DNA from: Thermoplasmata archaeon
GTDB lineage: Archaea; Thermoplasmatota; Thermoplasmata; Thermoplasmatales; GCA-001856825
NCBI GenBank assembly: GCA_021817415.1
Contig: JAKAUZ010000003.1
Coordinates: 62,001-126,000 of the forward strand
Direction: 5' to 3'
Length of the DNA stretch: 64,000 nt
A program made the translations under genes and the position numbers. The notes under the pieces are model-generated. The model worked only from the letters and a program-made list of their open reading frames with translations. It did not search any database and was not told the DNA's origin. Positions 1-8,470 of this stretch are shown piece by piece; the first letter of the stretch is position 1; every line of letters starts with the position of its first letter.

Positions 1-135
1 GTAAAAATCGGAAAGAATGGAGTGGAAGAAATCTATAAGCTAAGTTTCCAACCAGAGGAAAGAAAACTCTGGGATATAACTGCAGCCCACGTAAAAGAGA
101 GCGTAGAAAAAGTAAACGCCTACCTACACATTTGA
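1..135 (+). CDS. mdh: malate dehydrogenase (C-terminal 44 residues, cut by window start)
   Basis: The window opens inside a plus-strand reading frame that ends with TGA at 133-135. The visible tail carries the features of the last helix of the lactate/malate dehydrogenase family: an acidic run (QPEERKLWD) followed by a helix of the form AAHVKESVEKVN. The catalytic and NAD-binding parts lie outside, so malate versus lactate specificity cannot be read here; malate dehydrogenase is the usual member in Thermoplasmata. Its last 12 bases overlap the end of the convergent DtxR-type gene. The identification rests on a short tail. Confidence 0.6.
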   Translation, partial: VKIGKNGVEEIYKLSFQPEERKLWDITAAHVKESVEKVNAYLHI

Positions 136-516
136 TTTTACTTCTCTTTCTTTCATTTTTATTACGAAATTCTTCAGTCTGAATGCTAGGTCGTCGTCTA
201 TCAAATGCTCAAATACGCACGCTTTTTCATAGGCCGTCTTTTCGTCGCATCCCATCATCACGAATAGCTGATAGATGGATTCTTCCTTCTCGCTCAAATT
301 CGCAAGCAGTTTCTTCCCTTTTTCTGAAAGGGTCATCCCCCTATATTTCTCGTAGTTTATAAGTCCATCATCCGCCAGCTTTCTCAGCATTTGTGAAACT
401 GAGGCAGGCGTTACCTTTAGATATTCCGCTATTTCCAGAGGTCGTGCGTACCCGTGCAATTTTATAAAATAGTCGATAGCTTCCAAATATTTTTCCCTAT
501 CTTCTCTGCCTTTCAC
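124..516 (-). CDS. DtxR/MntR-family metal-dependent transcriptional regulator, short form
   Basis: A 130-residue protein with an N-terminal winged helix-turn-helix (about residues 10-65; recognition helix around VTPASVSQMLRKL, wing around YRGMTLSEKGKKLL) and the helical metal-binding/dimerisation domain (ACVFEHLIDDDLAFRL, whose Glu-His pair matches family metal ligands). There is no third SH3/FeoA domain, so it resembles the two-domain MntR type rather than full DtxR. Family members sense Mn2+ or Fe2+ and repress uptake genes; the metal here is not determinable. The start at 516 fits a leaderless transcript, with an AT-rich TATA-like element near 533-545 on the minus strand and an imperfect palindrome at 520-534 between the two. 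It is divergent from the transketolase operon. Confidence 0.85.
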   Translation of the reverse strand: MKGREDREKYLEAIDYFIKLHGYARPLEIAEYLKVTPASVSQMLRKLADDGLINYEKYRGMTLSEKGKKLLANLSEKEESIYQLFVMMGCDEKTAYEKACVFEHLIDDDLAFRLKNFVIKMKEREVKSNV

Positions 517-519
517 ATA

Positions 520-534
520 CCTAAATTATTAAGG
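520..534. promoter_or_regulatory. imperfect 15-bp palindrome upstream of a DtxR-family start, possible operator
   Basis: The stretch from CCT at 520 to AGG at 534 is self-complementary apart from one mismatched pair. It lies 4 bp upstream of the regulator's ATG at 516 and just downstream of its TATA-like element, where a bound repressor would block transcription. The outer bases resemble the CCTAA/TTAGG ends of DtxR-family operators. Autoregulation is inferred. Confidence 0.35.
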
Positions 535-609
535 TTATATTAAGTTGTTTTATATTCACATTATAATATGTAATATATTTAGCTGTTCAGATTAGATAAA
601 ATAAATACA

Positions 610-1458
610 ATGAAACAGTATATCGGAACCGTGCAAGAGGCTTTGGATATAGTTCATATTAAGGAAAAAGCCAAGGAAGTCAGAAAGCTGATTATAAGGA
701 TGACATATGAGGCGAAGAGCGGTCATCCCGGGGGATCCTTGAGTGCAGCAGATATTCTTACTTACCTTTATTTCAGGGAAATGAATGTAGACCCAAGGAA
801 TCCAGACTGGGCGGACAGGGATAGATTCGTTCTCTCAAAGGGGCACGCTTCCCCTGGATTGTACGCCGTACTGGCACTTAAGGGCTTCTTTCCAATTGAT
901 CATCTCATGACTTTCAGGAAACTCGGTTCTGACCTACAGGGCCATGTGACCAGACACGTCCCCGGGGTGGACATGACTGCTGGGTCTCTGGGGCAGGGGC
1001 TTGGAAATGCTATAGGCATGGCACTTGCGGCAAGACTTGATGGAAAGAGCTACAGGGTTTTTGCAATGATAGGGGACGGGGAGAGCAATGAAGGGAGCAT
1101 ATGGGAGGCTGCACTTTCAGCTAACCACTGGAAACTTTCCAATCTGATTGTATTCCTCGACAGGAACATGATACAGCTGGACGGTTTTACAGAGAGCATA
1201 CTTGCTCTAGGTGACTTAGAGGAAAAATTCAGATATTTCGGCTGGGCGACCAGGACCATTGACGGGCATTCTATGGAGGAAATAGCTGAAGTTCTGGATT
1301 GGGCTAAATATCAAAACGGGCCCAAGATGATAATTGCCAAAACGGTAAAGGGCAAGGGGGTAAGTTTTATGGAAAACAATCCCGATTACCACGGCAAGCC
1401 TCCGCCTGACGAAAAGAAATTTGAGCAAGCATTGAAGGAAATTGAGGAGGGTTTCTAG
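610..1458 (+). CDS. transketolase, N-terminal (TPP-binding) subunit
   Basis: This 282-residue protein is the thiamine-diphosphate-binding half of transketolase, which in many archaea is split in two. It shows SGHPGGSLSAADI near the N-terminus, SKGHASPGLYA around residue 77, and the TPP/Mg motif GDGESNEGSIWEAA around residue 155 followed by the N of FLDRN. Transketolase transfers two-carbon units between ketoses and aldoses; with the next two genes it makes ribose-5-phosphate and erythrose-4-phosphate without the oxidative pentose pathway. The stop codon abuts the start of the C-terminal subunit. An AT-rich TATA element (around 572-581) precedes it and no Shine-Dalgarno site is evident, consistent with a short-leader or leaderless transcript. 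Confidence 0.95.
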   Translation: MKQYIGTVQEALDIVHIKEKAKEVRKLIIRMTYEAKSGHPGGSLSAADILTYLYFREMNVDPRNPDWADRDRFVLSKGHASPGLYAVLALKGFFPIDHLMTFRKLGSDLQGHVTRHVPGVDMTAGSLGQGLGNAIGMALAARLDGKSYRVFAMIGDGESNEGSIWEAALSANHWKLSNLIVFLDRNMIQLDGFTESILALGDLEEKFRYFGWATRTIDGHSMEEIAEVLDWAKYQNGPKMIIAKTVKGKGVSFMENNPDYHGKPPPDEKKFEQALKEIEEGF

Positions 1459-2436
1459 ATGGTTACGGGAAATCTTACATGGCTTCCAAATTTAATCAAT
1501 TCCGTGGAAAGAAAGAGCCAGAGGGAGGCCTACGGTAACGCTTTAGAAAAACTGGGGGTAGATAGGAATGTCGTCGTACTGGATGCAGACCTATCAACTT
1601 CCACCCATACAACAATTTTCCAGAAAAAATATCCCGACAGGTTCTTCAACATGGGCATTTCGGAAAACAACATGATGGCAGTGGCATCGGGATTGGCTAA
1701 CAGCGGCAAAAATGTATTCGCCTCTTCATTTGCTGTTTTTGCTACCGGCAGGTCCTATGACTTCGTAAGGCAAAGTGTGTGCTATGCTGACAGCAATGTG
1801 AAGATCGTCGCGACTCACGCTGGGCTGACGGTTGGCGAGGACGGGGCCACGCATCAGATTATAGAGGATATGGGGCTCATGACGGGTCTTCCAAACATGA
1901 AAGTTCTTTGTCCTGCCGACGCGATGGAAACAGAAGAGATAATAGGATACATATATGAAAACAGGGGACCTTTTTATGTCCGGCTGTCAAGGGAAAAAAT
2001 ACCTGTTGTTCACAAGGAGAAATCTTTCACCTTCGGGAAGTCTGAACTGCTCAGAGATGGATCGGATGTAACAGTCATAGCAACGGGAATACTCGTCAGT
2101 GCTGCCCTTATAGCATCTGATTATCTGAAATCAAAAGGAATATCCGTGAAAGTATTAAATATGGCCACAATTAAGCCAATTGACAGGGAAGGAATACTAA
2201 AGGCTGCTAGAGAGACAGGCAGGATTGTGACTGCTGAGGAGCACAGTATATACAATGGGCTTGGAAGCAGGGTCTCCGAGGTAGTGGCTGAAGGTTATCC
2301 CGTGACTGTCTACAGGCTCGGTGTCAATGACGTTTTCGGTGAATCAGGCAAGGCGTGGGAACTGATGGATGCTTATGGGCTGAACCCGCTGGGAATAGTT
2401 AAGAAGGTCGAAGAAATAATGGTGGCGAGATCATGA
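1459..2436 (+). CDS. transketolase, C-terminal subunit
   Basis: A 325-residue partner of the preceding gene containing the pyrimidine-binding domain of TPP and the C-terminal transketolase domain. Visible landmarks are VVLDADLSTSTHT near residue 38, FNMGISENNMMAVASGLA (the catalytic Glu of the PYR domain lies in GISENN), and THAGLTVGEDGATHQ. The start codon directly follows the upstream stop, with GAGG at 1445-1449 as the ribosome-binding site. It overlaps the transaldolase start by four bases (ATGA), so the three genes form a translationally coupled operon that supplies non-oxidative pentose phosphate interconversion. Confidence 0.95.
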   Translation: MVTGNLTWLPNLINSVERKSQREAYGNALEKLGVDRNVVVLDADLSTSTHTTIFQKKYPDRFFNMGISENNMMAVASGLANSGKNVFASSFAVFATGRSYDFVRQSVCYADSNVKIVATHAGLTVGEDGATHQIIEDMGLMTGLPNMKVLCPADAMETEEIIGYIYENRGPFYVRLSREKIPVVHKEKSFTFGKSELLRDGSDVTVIATGILVSAALIASDYLKSKGISVKVLNMATIKPIDREGILKAARETGRIVTAEEHSIYNGLGSRVSEVVAEGYPVTVYRLGVNDVFGESGKAWELMDAYGLNPLGIVKKVEEIMVARS

Positions 2437-3104
2437 AATTCTTCTTGGATACCGCGAACATTGAAGAAATAAGGGAAGGTGTTTCCTGGGGTGCAGTAGA
2501 TGGCATTACAACCAATCCAACACTTATTTCAAAGGAACTGAAGGGGGAAATGAACTTCAGGAAACTTGTCACATCAATACTAGATCTTGTTAAAGGACCA
2601 GTCTCCCTGGAGGTAACTTCGCTCAAACATGATGAAATGATAGAAGAGGCAAAGAGGTTGAAGAAACTTGGGGATAACGTAGTTGTAAAGATACCTACGA
2701 CAGTTGAAGGATTGAAGGCGCTGAAAATTTTGAAGGAAATTGGCATCGAAACCAATGCGACTCTTGTTTTCTCTCTGAGCCAGGCCCTGATGGTGGTCAA
2801 GGCAGGTGCAACCTATGTCTCTCCATTTGTTGGAAGGCTGGATGACATCGGGGAAGATGGCATGTCCCTGATAGAGGACATAAGGACTGCTTATGATAAC
2901 TATGGAATCAATGCAAAGATTATAGTTGCCTCAATCAGGCATCCCGTTCACGTAAGGGAATCAGCACTGATAGGGGCTGATATTGTCACAATGCCCTTTG
3001 ACGTTTTCAAGAAACTCATGAGTCACCCAAAGACTGATGAGGGGCTGAAGAGGTTTCTTGATGACTGGGACAAGATTGACAGAGGGAAACTCAGGTTGGA
3101 ATGA
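2433..3104 (+). CDS. tal: transaldolase / fructose-6-phosphate aldolase-like protein (small TalC type)
   Basis: A 223-residue protein of the short transaldolase subfamily. It starts FFLDTANIEEIREG, carries GITTNPTLISKE, and has the Schiff-base lysine in VVVKIPTTVEGLKAL around residue 85. Short family members are either transaldolases or fructose-6-phosphate aldolases; location in a transketolase operon favours transaldolase activity, moving dihydroxyacetone units between sugar phosphates. Its ATG overlaps the upstream TGA, and its own stop overlaps the next start in the same way. The protein is of normal length for the subfamily and all motifs are intact. Confidence 0.9.
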   Translation: MKFFLDTANIEEIREGVSWGAVDGITTNPTLISKELKGEMNFRKLVTSILDLVKGPVSLEVTSLKHDEMIEEAKRLKKLGDNVVVKIPTTVEGLKALKILKEIGIETNATLVFSLSQALMVVKAGATYVSPFVGRLDDIGEDGMSLIEDIRTAYDNYGINAKIIVASIRHPVHVRESALIGADIVTMPFDVFKKLMSHPKTDEGLKRFLDDWDKIDRGKLRLE

Positions 3105-3913
3105 GTAAACTAACGGCAATAGCAAGTCCCCCAGATCTTGACTCTATTGGTTCCGTATACTTACTGAGAAGAGCGTTAAGAGGGGTGGAATTGGAGGTCA
3201 AGTATCTGGAACACAACGAGATTGAAATAAAAGAGGCCGATTACATATTGGATTCCCCACATGGAAAGGCAAGAATTAAGAGATTTGATCATCACGGAGA
3301 GAAAGTTTACAGCTGTTCGGCGATAAAGGTGGTTGAGTCGTTTTCGCTGGGAAGAGCTGAGAAGAGACTGGCTGAAGCAATCTGCTGGCAGGACAATGCA
3401 GGCTGGAAATCACTGCAAAGGGAAGGAATGGATAACCTTCTTGATTTGGTGCTTAGGAGTTTTATCGCCGCAGGAAAGGATATCAATGAAATTGAGGACA
3501 TTTTCAAGGTAATATTCGATTCAATGATAATAAAATTTGAGCAGGATTATTCCCTTATTGAAGAAATCAGAGGAAAAATTATGTACCGAGGGCAGGATAA
3601 GGGGAAAGTCCTGGTAGTCTCGGGAGATTATCCCAAGGACCTCATATTCAGAGAGTTCGAACCACTATTGCTTGTTAAGGCAGAGGGAGCTTACGTATCT
3701 GTAACCAGATCCGCGAGTTTGAATGTACCTGATTTGAATTCCTTTAAGCCTATTCTGGAAAGGAATGTGAGAGACATTTCGAGATGGTTCTTTCATCCAA
3801 TAGGATTCTATTTTGGATATTCTCCAGAACCTGGGAAAAGGGAAGAGAGACAGATCGATCCTGTTGTCCTGGGAAAGTTGCTTGAAGATTTCCTCAAATC
3901 TCTTGAAATTTAA
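3101..3913 (+). CDS. diverged DHH-superfamily-like protein, function unknown
   Basis: A 270-residue protein whose N-terminus (IASPPDLDSIGSVYLLRRAL) resembles the first DHH phosphoesterase motif, where paired aspartates bind metal. FDHHGEK around residue 64 supplies the DHH triplet itself. A later ICWQDNAGW could correspond to a further metal ligand region. The C-terminal half (ISRWFFHPIGFYFGYSP) is not a recognisable DHHA1 domain. Family members cleave phosphodiesters, pyrophosphate or cyclic dinucleotides; no substrate can be assigned. Its start overlaps the transaldolase stop by four bases, placing it in the pentose-phosphate operon. DHH membership is moderately sure, any activity is inference. 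Confidence 0.55.
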   Translation: MSKLTAIASPPDLDSIGSVYLLRRALRGVELEVKYLEHNEIEIKEADYILDSPHGKARIKRFDHHGEKVYSCSAIKVVESFSLGRAEKRLAEAICWQDNAGWKSLQREGMDNLLDLVLRSFIAAGKDINEIEDIFKVIFDSMIIKFEQDYSLIEEIRGKIMYRGQDKGKVLVVSGDYPKDLIFREFEPLLLVKAEGAYVSVTRSASLNVPDLNSFKPILERNVRDISRWFFHPIGFYFGYSPEPGKREERQIDPVVLGKLLEDFLKSLEI

Positions 3914-3959
3914 TCCACGGCGTAAGAAAATTTTCTTTAGGTTAAATTACTACAGGTGT

Positions 3960-4838
3960 ATGGAAAAATTCAAAGATGTGCAATCGGAGAACCCAATTAA
4001 CACTTACAGTCTTGATAGAGTCGGTCTGACAAACGTGGCAAGGCCCATTAAGGTTCACAGGAATAAGACAGTCACACTTATTCCAACTTTCAGGGTATTC
4101 GTTGATCTGCCTCCCTCAAGGAAGGGTAGCGATCTTTCGAGAGATATTGAAGCCCTTGAAGACGTAGTTGGGCAGGAAGTGGACGGGAAAATTAAGGGGA
4201 TTGAATATGTAGCAGAACTAATAGTGGATAGGCTTCTAGAGAGGCACCCTTATGCAACTTCTGCTGAAGCCCAACTTGTGGCAGACTATTTTCTGGAAAG
4301 GAAGAATCCGAAGGGACGAAAGACAACGGAAAGATACCAGATTCAGGGAATAGCAAGAAAGAAGGATGGTGAAAAGACCATCAGGTACATAGGAGCCACT
4401 GCCACTGGAATTTCAGTCTGTCCTTCTGCCATGAAAACAGTTTCCACCTTGACTGGAAGAATGTCGGATGAACCACCTTTCATCTCGCACAACCAGAGAA
4501 ATGATGTCACAATCATAATGTCTGTGCCAGATGGAAAGGATGTGGAAGTGGATACGCTTATAGATATTGCTGAAGCCTCAATGAGTGCACCGACCTTTGA
4601 GCTATTGAAGAGAGAAGAGGAGGGCATGTTGGTGCTTCAGGCCCACAAGAATCCGAAATTCGTCGAGGATGTTGTGAGGGACGTTGTGAAATTGATCGTC
4701 AAAAAATTTGAGGATTTTCCGGATACTGTAATGATCGAGGTCAGAAGTGAAAGTTATGAGACAATCCATAAACACAATGCGTACGCAGAAAAGAAAGGGA
4801 CGCTAGGAGACTTCAGGAAAGAACTTAAGGAGAATTGA
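3960..4838 (+). CDS. mptA: GTP cyclohydrolase of the MptA/FolE2 family
   Basis: A 292-residue COG1469-type GTP cyclohydrolase. The start at 3960 follows GGTG at 3955-3958; an open frame extends further upstream into the previous gene but is not family sequence. Features include FRVFVDLPPSRKGSDLSRD near the N-terminus, AEAQLVADYFL, and the metal-binding cysteine region SVCPSAMKTV. Family enzymes open GTP to a dihydroneopterin product, feeding pterin cofactors or the 7-deazaguanine pathway to archaeosine. Without methanopterin genes in view, archaeosine or a pterin is the likely sink. It is separated from the upstream gene by 46 bases and probably co-transcribed. Confidence 0.85.
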   Translation: MEKFKDVQSENPINTYSLDRVGLTNVARPIKVHRNKTVTLIPTFRVFVDLPPSRKGSDLSRDIEALEDVVGQEVDGKIKGIEYVAELIVDRLLERHPYATSAEAQLVADYFLERKNPKGRKTTERYQIQGIARKKDGEKTIRYIGATATGISVCPSAMKTVSTLTGRMSDEPPFISHNQRNDVTIIMSVPDGKDVEVDTLIDIAEASMSAPTFELLKREEEGMLVLQAHKNPKFVEDVVRDVVKLIVKKFEDFPDTVMIEVRSESYETIHKHNAYAEKKGTLGDFRKELKEN

Positions 4839-4840
4839 GA

Positions 4841-7546
4841 TCAGCTCCAGAATCTTCTATTTTTTGCGAACTCCACCTCGTTGAGAAGAATTCGTTCAAG
4901 CAATTCTTCTTCACTTTTCACGGGTACTTGAAGGATCCTGGAGGCACTATCCGGGCCTATTCCATGTGCAGAAAGAACCAGTAGGGCCTTCTCTTCATAC
5001 ATCCTCAGGAGGTGGTAAGAGGTATTGACCCTCTTAAACATCTCCTTCGATAGGGGATCAAGCTTATCGAGGTCGTAAGGCTTTACAGGAGCGATTCTCG
5101 GACTGCTGCAAAATATGCATCTTCTCTCTTTCAGATCTGAAATCTTCATCTTGAAATGTCTCCTGCAGCTGAGACAGTAAAAACCAAGTTCTTCCGCAAG
5201 CAATCGCTTTCTTATGGCTGCAAGTATGGGAGCGGTTGGTCTTATAGGCATCATCTTTTCCTTCAGATTATTCATGTACAGTTTCGAAGAAGTTGAAAAT
5301 CTCCCCCCGACGGATATATTCATCATACCTTCTTCAATTGCCTTGCCGATTATCAGCGAGTGCGGTACATCCATGTAGTCCCATTTGAATTTCTCCACGG
5401 CTTCTTTAAAAATTATCGTATCCTCATAAAGGGAGATTATCTTGTCTATTCTGATCCTTGTAAAATCAGTTTCCTTAGAAAAGATGCCGAATTTCCTTCC
5501 CACGTTTATGAAACTGTAATTGAATATTCTTGTCTTTATAACATACTTGTCCAGGTTAAGCACAAGGGACTGAATATTTCTTAGTCCCTCAACAATTTCA
5601 TCCACACTGTAACGAAAGTTTCCCTGGATCATTATATGGTATGGCGAGATGTCAAACAGGAAAGATTCCCCATATTTATCAGCCAATGAATAGGTCAACA
5701 ATAAGGCAATAGTATAATTGGTCTTGGTTCCCCCAGTCAATTGTATGAGGGTTGTATTGCCCTCTTTCTCTACAAGAATCAATTCATCATTGGCAGACCC
5801 TTCTATAAATTTCTGCACCATCTGGGCTGACCTCTTGTCTAAATTTGGACTGAGGACGCCTTTCCTTCTCTTCCTTCCCACTTCAAATGCTATCTCAAAC
5901 GGGACAGGTATTTCTTCCCCAGACCAGCTTGGAGGAACCGATATACCCTGTATGAAATCAACATAAATGACATCATTCTTTATTCCCACAACTCTCCAGG
6001 TACTTCCCTTGAGAACAAATGTACTTTCTATGTCAATTTCAGTTGCCACGTAACCCTCATCAAGAAATCCAATAATTTTTGCGGTGGAAGATTCTTTGAC
6101 AACGTATCTCTTCTCATCAGGAATCATAGAAATATTCTCAAGAAACTGTTTCATGGTTCTACCGCTTTTCCTTATTGTATTTTTTTCCCCGTCATAGTAG
6201 ATCACCCTCAAATTGCTGAGAAACTCCACATACTTCACAAATTCATCAAAGGATAGATCCCGGAAATTGTAAACAGCCCTGAACAGTTTATATGCCCGAT
6301 CCAGTTGAACTTCCCTTTCCGCATAGACAAGAGATACAAGCTGATTTACCAGAACAATTATCGGCCTATCCCTGATCTCTATTTTCTCAATTCTTCCATT
6401 TTGGGCAAACTCTGCAATTACCGATCCCTCCTCTGCCTCTATCTCATTCACGCAAACTATCTCCCCCTCAGATATCTCACCCAACCTGTGTCTTCCCCTC
6501 CCAACGCGTTGTACAACCCTGATGACCTGTCTGGGTGAGTTCATCTGTATTACAAAGTCCACTGATCCGATATCTATCCCAAGTTCCATGCTAGAGGTGC
6601 AAATGAGTCCCCTGATTCTACCCTTCCTGAATTCATCCTCTATCTTAGTCCTAACATCTTTCCCAAGGGAGCCATGATGCACGTCAACAGAAATGTCATC
6701 GTCGAAGAGGCGCAAACGCATGACTATATCTTCCGCAGTTGACCTCGTATTGGTAAAAACGATGAACTGCTTCCCGATATTATATATCCTTAATATGAAG
6801 TGAATTGCCTCTGCATAGCTATCCTCTGCCCCAATTATTTCCTTGAAGCTGCCGGGAGCTCCTGTTGGCATGGAAACTCTTATGGAATATTCTTTTGATG
6901 CACCCGCTTTCAGCGTCTTGAATGGAAGCGTACCAAAAATTGCCTTTCCCACTTCATCCGGATTCCCCACAGTAGCTGAAATGGCAGCTATCTTCAGTTC
7001 AGGTGCCATTTCCCTGATTCTCGAGATTGCAACTAGTAGCTGCCAGCCCCGTTCATCATTCAATAATTCGTGAACTTCATCTATGATCAGGTATTTCACT
7101 GACTTCAGATGATTTCGCAGCACTTTTCCATTGAGTATCAACTGCATTGTTTCAGGGGTTGTGATCATAACTTCTGGCGGGTTTTCAGCCTGATATCTTC
7201 TTTCACTATTGCTACTGTCTCCATGTCTGACAGAGGCCCTAAGTCCAAATGATTCGGCATAGAATTCAATCCTTCCAAGGACATCTCTATTGAGTGCTCT
7301 CAAGGGGGTTATATAAATGGCCCCAAATCCCTTTAAGGAATTCTTCTTTTCCCCCAGCAAAAGAAAGATTGGAAGAACAACTGCCTCCGTCTTTCCACTC
7401 CCCGTGGGAGACGTCAGCAGAACGTTGTTTCCATTCAAAATCTCAGGTATTGCAATTCTCTGAGGGTCCGTAAAATCGGAAAAGCCCTTCTTAACCAGTA
7501 TGGTTCGTATCAAATTGATTTGTGATTCAACAGTACCTTCGTTCAA
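4841..7546 (-). CDS. lhr: Lhr-family ATP-dependent DNA helicase
   Basis: A 901-residue superfamily 2 helicase. Walker A is TSPTGSGKTE (about 45-54), Walker B DEVHE (156-160), motif III ISATVGN (about 189-195), motif VI QRVGRGRHR. After the RecA pair comes the long Lhr-specific region with a winged helix, and near the C-terminus a four-cysteine zinc site (CLSC ... CIFC). Lhr proteins are 3'-5' translocating helicases with a role in DNA repair. The next plus-strand gene ends 2 bases from its stop, so the two are convergent. Length is typical of archaeal Lhr. Confidence 0.9.
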   Translation of the reverse strand: MNEGTVESQINLIRTILVKKGFSDFTDPQRIAIPEILNGNNVLLTSPTGSGKTEAVVLPIFLLLGEKKNSLKGFGAIYITPLRALNRDVLGRIEFYAESFGLRASVRHGDSSNSERRYQAENPPEVMITTPETMQLILNGKVLRNHLKSVKYLIIDEVHELLNDERGWQLLVAISRIREMAPELKIAAISATVGNPDEVGKAIFGTLPFKTLKAGASKEYSIRVSMPTGAPGSFKEIIGAEDSYAEAIHFILRIYNIGKQFIVFTNTRSTAEDIVMRLRLFDDDISVDVHHGSLGKDVRTKIEDEFRKGRIRGLICTSSMELGIDIGSVDFVIQMNSPRQVIRVVQRVGRGRHRLGEISEGEIVCVNEIEAEEGSVIAEFAQNGRIEKIEIRDRPIIVLVNQLVSLVYAEREVQLDRAYKLFRAVYNFRDLSFDEFVKYVEFLSNLRVIYYDGEKNTIRKSGRTMKQFLENISMIPDEKRYVVKESSTAKIIGFLDEGYVATEIDIESTFVLKGSTWRVVGIKNDVIYVDFIQGISVPPSWSGEEIPVPFEIAFEVGRKRRKGVLSPNLDKRSAQMVQKFIEGSANDELILVEKEGNTTLIQLTGGTKTNYTIALLLTYSLADKYGESFLFDISPYHIMIQGNFRYSVDEIVEGLRNIQSLVLNLDKYVIKTRIFNYSFINVGRKFGIFSKETDFTRIRIDKIISLYEDTIIFKEAVEKFKWDYMDVPHSLIIGKAIEEGMMNISVGGRFSTSSKLYMNNLKEKMMPIRPTAPILAAIRKRLLAEELGFYCLSCRRHFKMKISDLKERRCIFCSSPRIAPVKPYDLDKLDPLSKEMFKRVNTSYHLLRMYEEKALLVLSAHGIGPDSASRILQVPVKSEEELLERILLNEVEFAKNRRFWS

Positions 7547-7606
7547 CAGTCTGTGATGCGTAAGTTGCTAAAAAGAATAACCTGATGTTTTAATTCTCAA
7601 AAAAGA

Positions 7607-7614
7607 TTTATAAA
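7607..7614 (+). promoter_or_regulatory. TATA box for the flavin oxidoreductase gene
   Basis: TTTATAAA is centred about 25 nt upstream of the ATG at 7635, the spacing expected if transcription starts at the first base of the start codon. No Shine-Dalgarno site is present in between. This supports a leaderless transcript and decides the start codon. Confidence 0.6.
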
Positions 7615-7634
7615 GTACCCGACACTTTGTGACC

Positions 7635-8369
7635 ATGCTAGGCTCTCGACTTAACATGAAGGAATTTGAAATATCGGAATTAAAGAACCTGACCTCAGGT
7701 GCAGCGGACAGTTTTCCGGTAAGGAGTTTCACTTTGAGTCCGGTAGATGGAGAAAATTTCAGATTCAAGCCGGGCATGTTCACATCAATTTTCATTAGTC
7801 CTGGAGATAAATTATTCAGGTCCTACTCAATCGCGTCCTCCCCACATGAAAAAAATATAGAATTGATGATTGAATTGGTCAATGGCAAACTCACCAGTAT
7901 CCTTGCGAAATTAAAGGAGGGAGATACCCTCTTTCTTACGGAGCCGAAGGGAACGTTTGTGTACGATCCAGAGAAGGCAACAAAGAGTATCTTCCTGGCC
8001 GCTGGGATAGGTATAGCTCCTTTCTTTTCGATGCTGAGATATACGAAATTCCTTGGGCTTGAAAGAGACGTCGTTCTGTTGTATAGCGTAAAACATTCTC
8101 TGGATATACTGAATGCTCCGGAGTTAGAATCCTATAGAAGCCTGGGACTCAGGGAGATCATTACGGTTACAAGGGACCAGCAATCCAATGGCTGGGACGG
8201 AGAAAGAGGAAGGATCAATATTGAAATGATCAAGAAACATGCGCTTGACTTTAAAGAAAGAACCTTCTACATCTGCGGAGGAATCAAATTCGTGAGGGAC
8301 ATTGTAGATGAACTCACGATATCAGGAATCAAGGATGGCGAGATAAGGAGAGATATCTGGGGCGAATGA
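7635..8369 (+). CDS. FAD/NAD(P)-dependent oxidoreductase, ferredoxin reductase-like
   Basis: A 244-residue protein with the two domains of the ferredoxin-NADP reductase superfamily. The FAD-binding motif is RSYSIASSP, the pyridine-nucleotide site AAGIGIAPFFSMLRY, and the C-terminal part has FYICGG. No [2Fe-2S] cysteine cluster is visible, so it is a bare flavoprotein that would pass electrons between NAD(P)H and a separate carrier. The ATG at 7635 is chosen because a TATA box at 7607-7614 sits about 25 nt upstream; GTG 7629 and ATG 7656 are alternatives. It is monocistronic and divergent from lhr. Partner unknown. Confidence 0.8.
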   Translation: MLGSRLNMKEFEISELKNLTSGAADSFPVRSFTLSPVDGENFRFKPGMFTSIFISPGDKLFRSYSIASSPHEKNIELMIELVNGKLTSILAKLKEGDTLFLTEPKGTFVYDPEKATKSIFLAAGIGIAPFFSMLRYTKFLGLERDVVLLYSVKHSLDILNAPELESYRSLGLREIITVTRDQQSNGWDGERGRINIEMIKKHALDFKERTFYICGGIKFVRDIVDELTISGIKDGEIRRDIWGE

Positions 8370-8437
8370 GCTTTGAAAAAACCAGCACCTTCCCAATATA
8401 TAACCGTTCAAGAGGGAAGAAATATTTATTTATAAAT

Positions 8438-8470
8438 GAAAAATTAATAAAAATAAAAAATAAAGTTTTT
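8438..8470 (-). terminator. T-rich terminator of the peptide-binding protein gene
   Basis: Immediately past the stop of the minus-strand gene ending at 8471, the minus strand reads as successive T runs separated by single A bases, the usual form of archaeal termination. The plus strand also has a run of seven T at 8465-8472, so the stretch may terminate transcription in both directions. A weak 6-bp stem (CTTCCC/GGGAAG, near 8388-8426) lies next to it. Confidence 0.5.

Noticed and set aside
2399-2800. A 133-codon minus-strand frame
   Set aside because: Antisense to transaldolase, Ser/Phe-rich, and without start signals.
3813-3959. Upstream extension of the mptA frame by 49 codons
   Set aside because: It overlaps the preceding gene, has no family similarity, and GGTG sits directly before the ATG at 3960.
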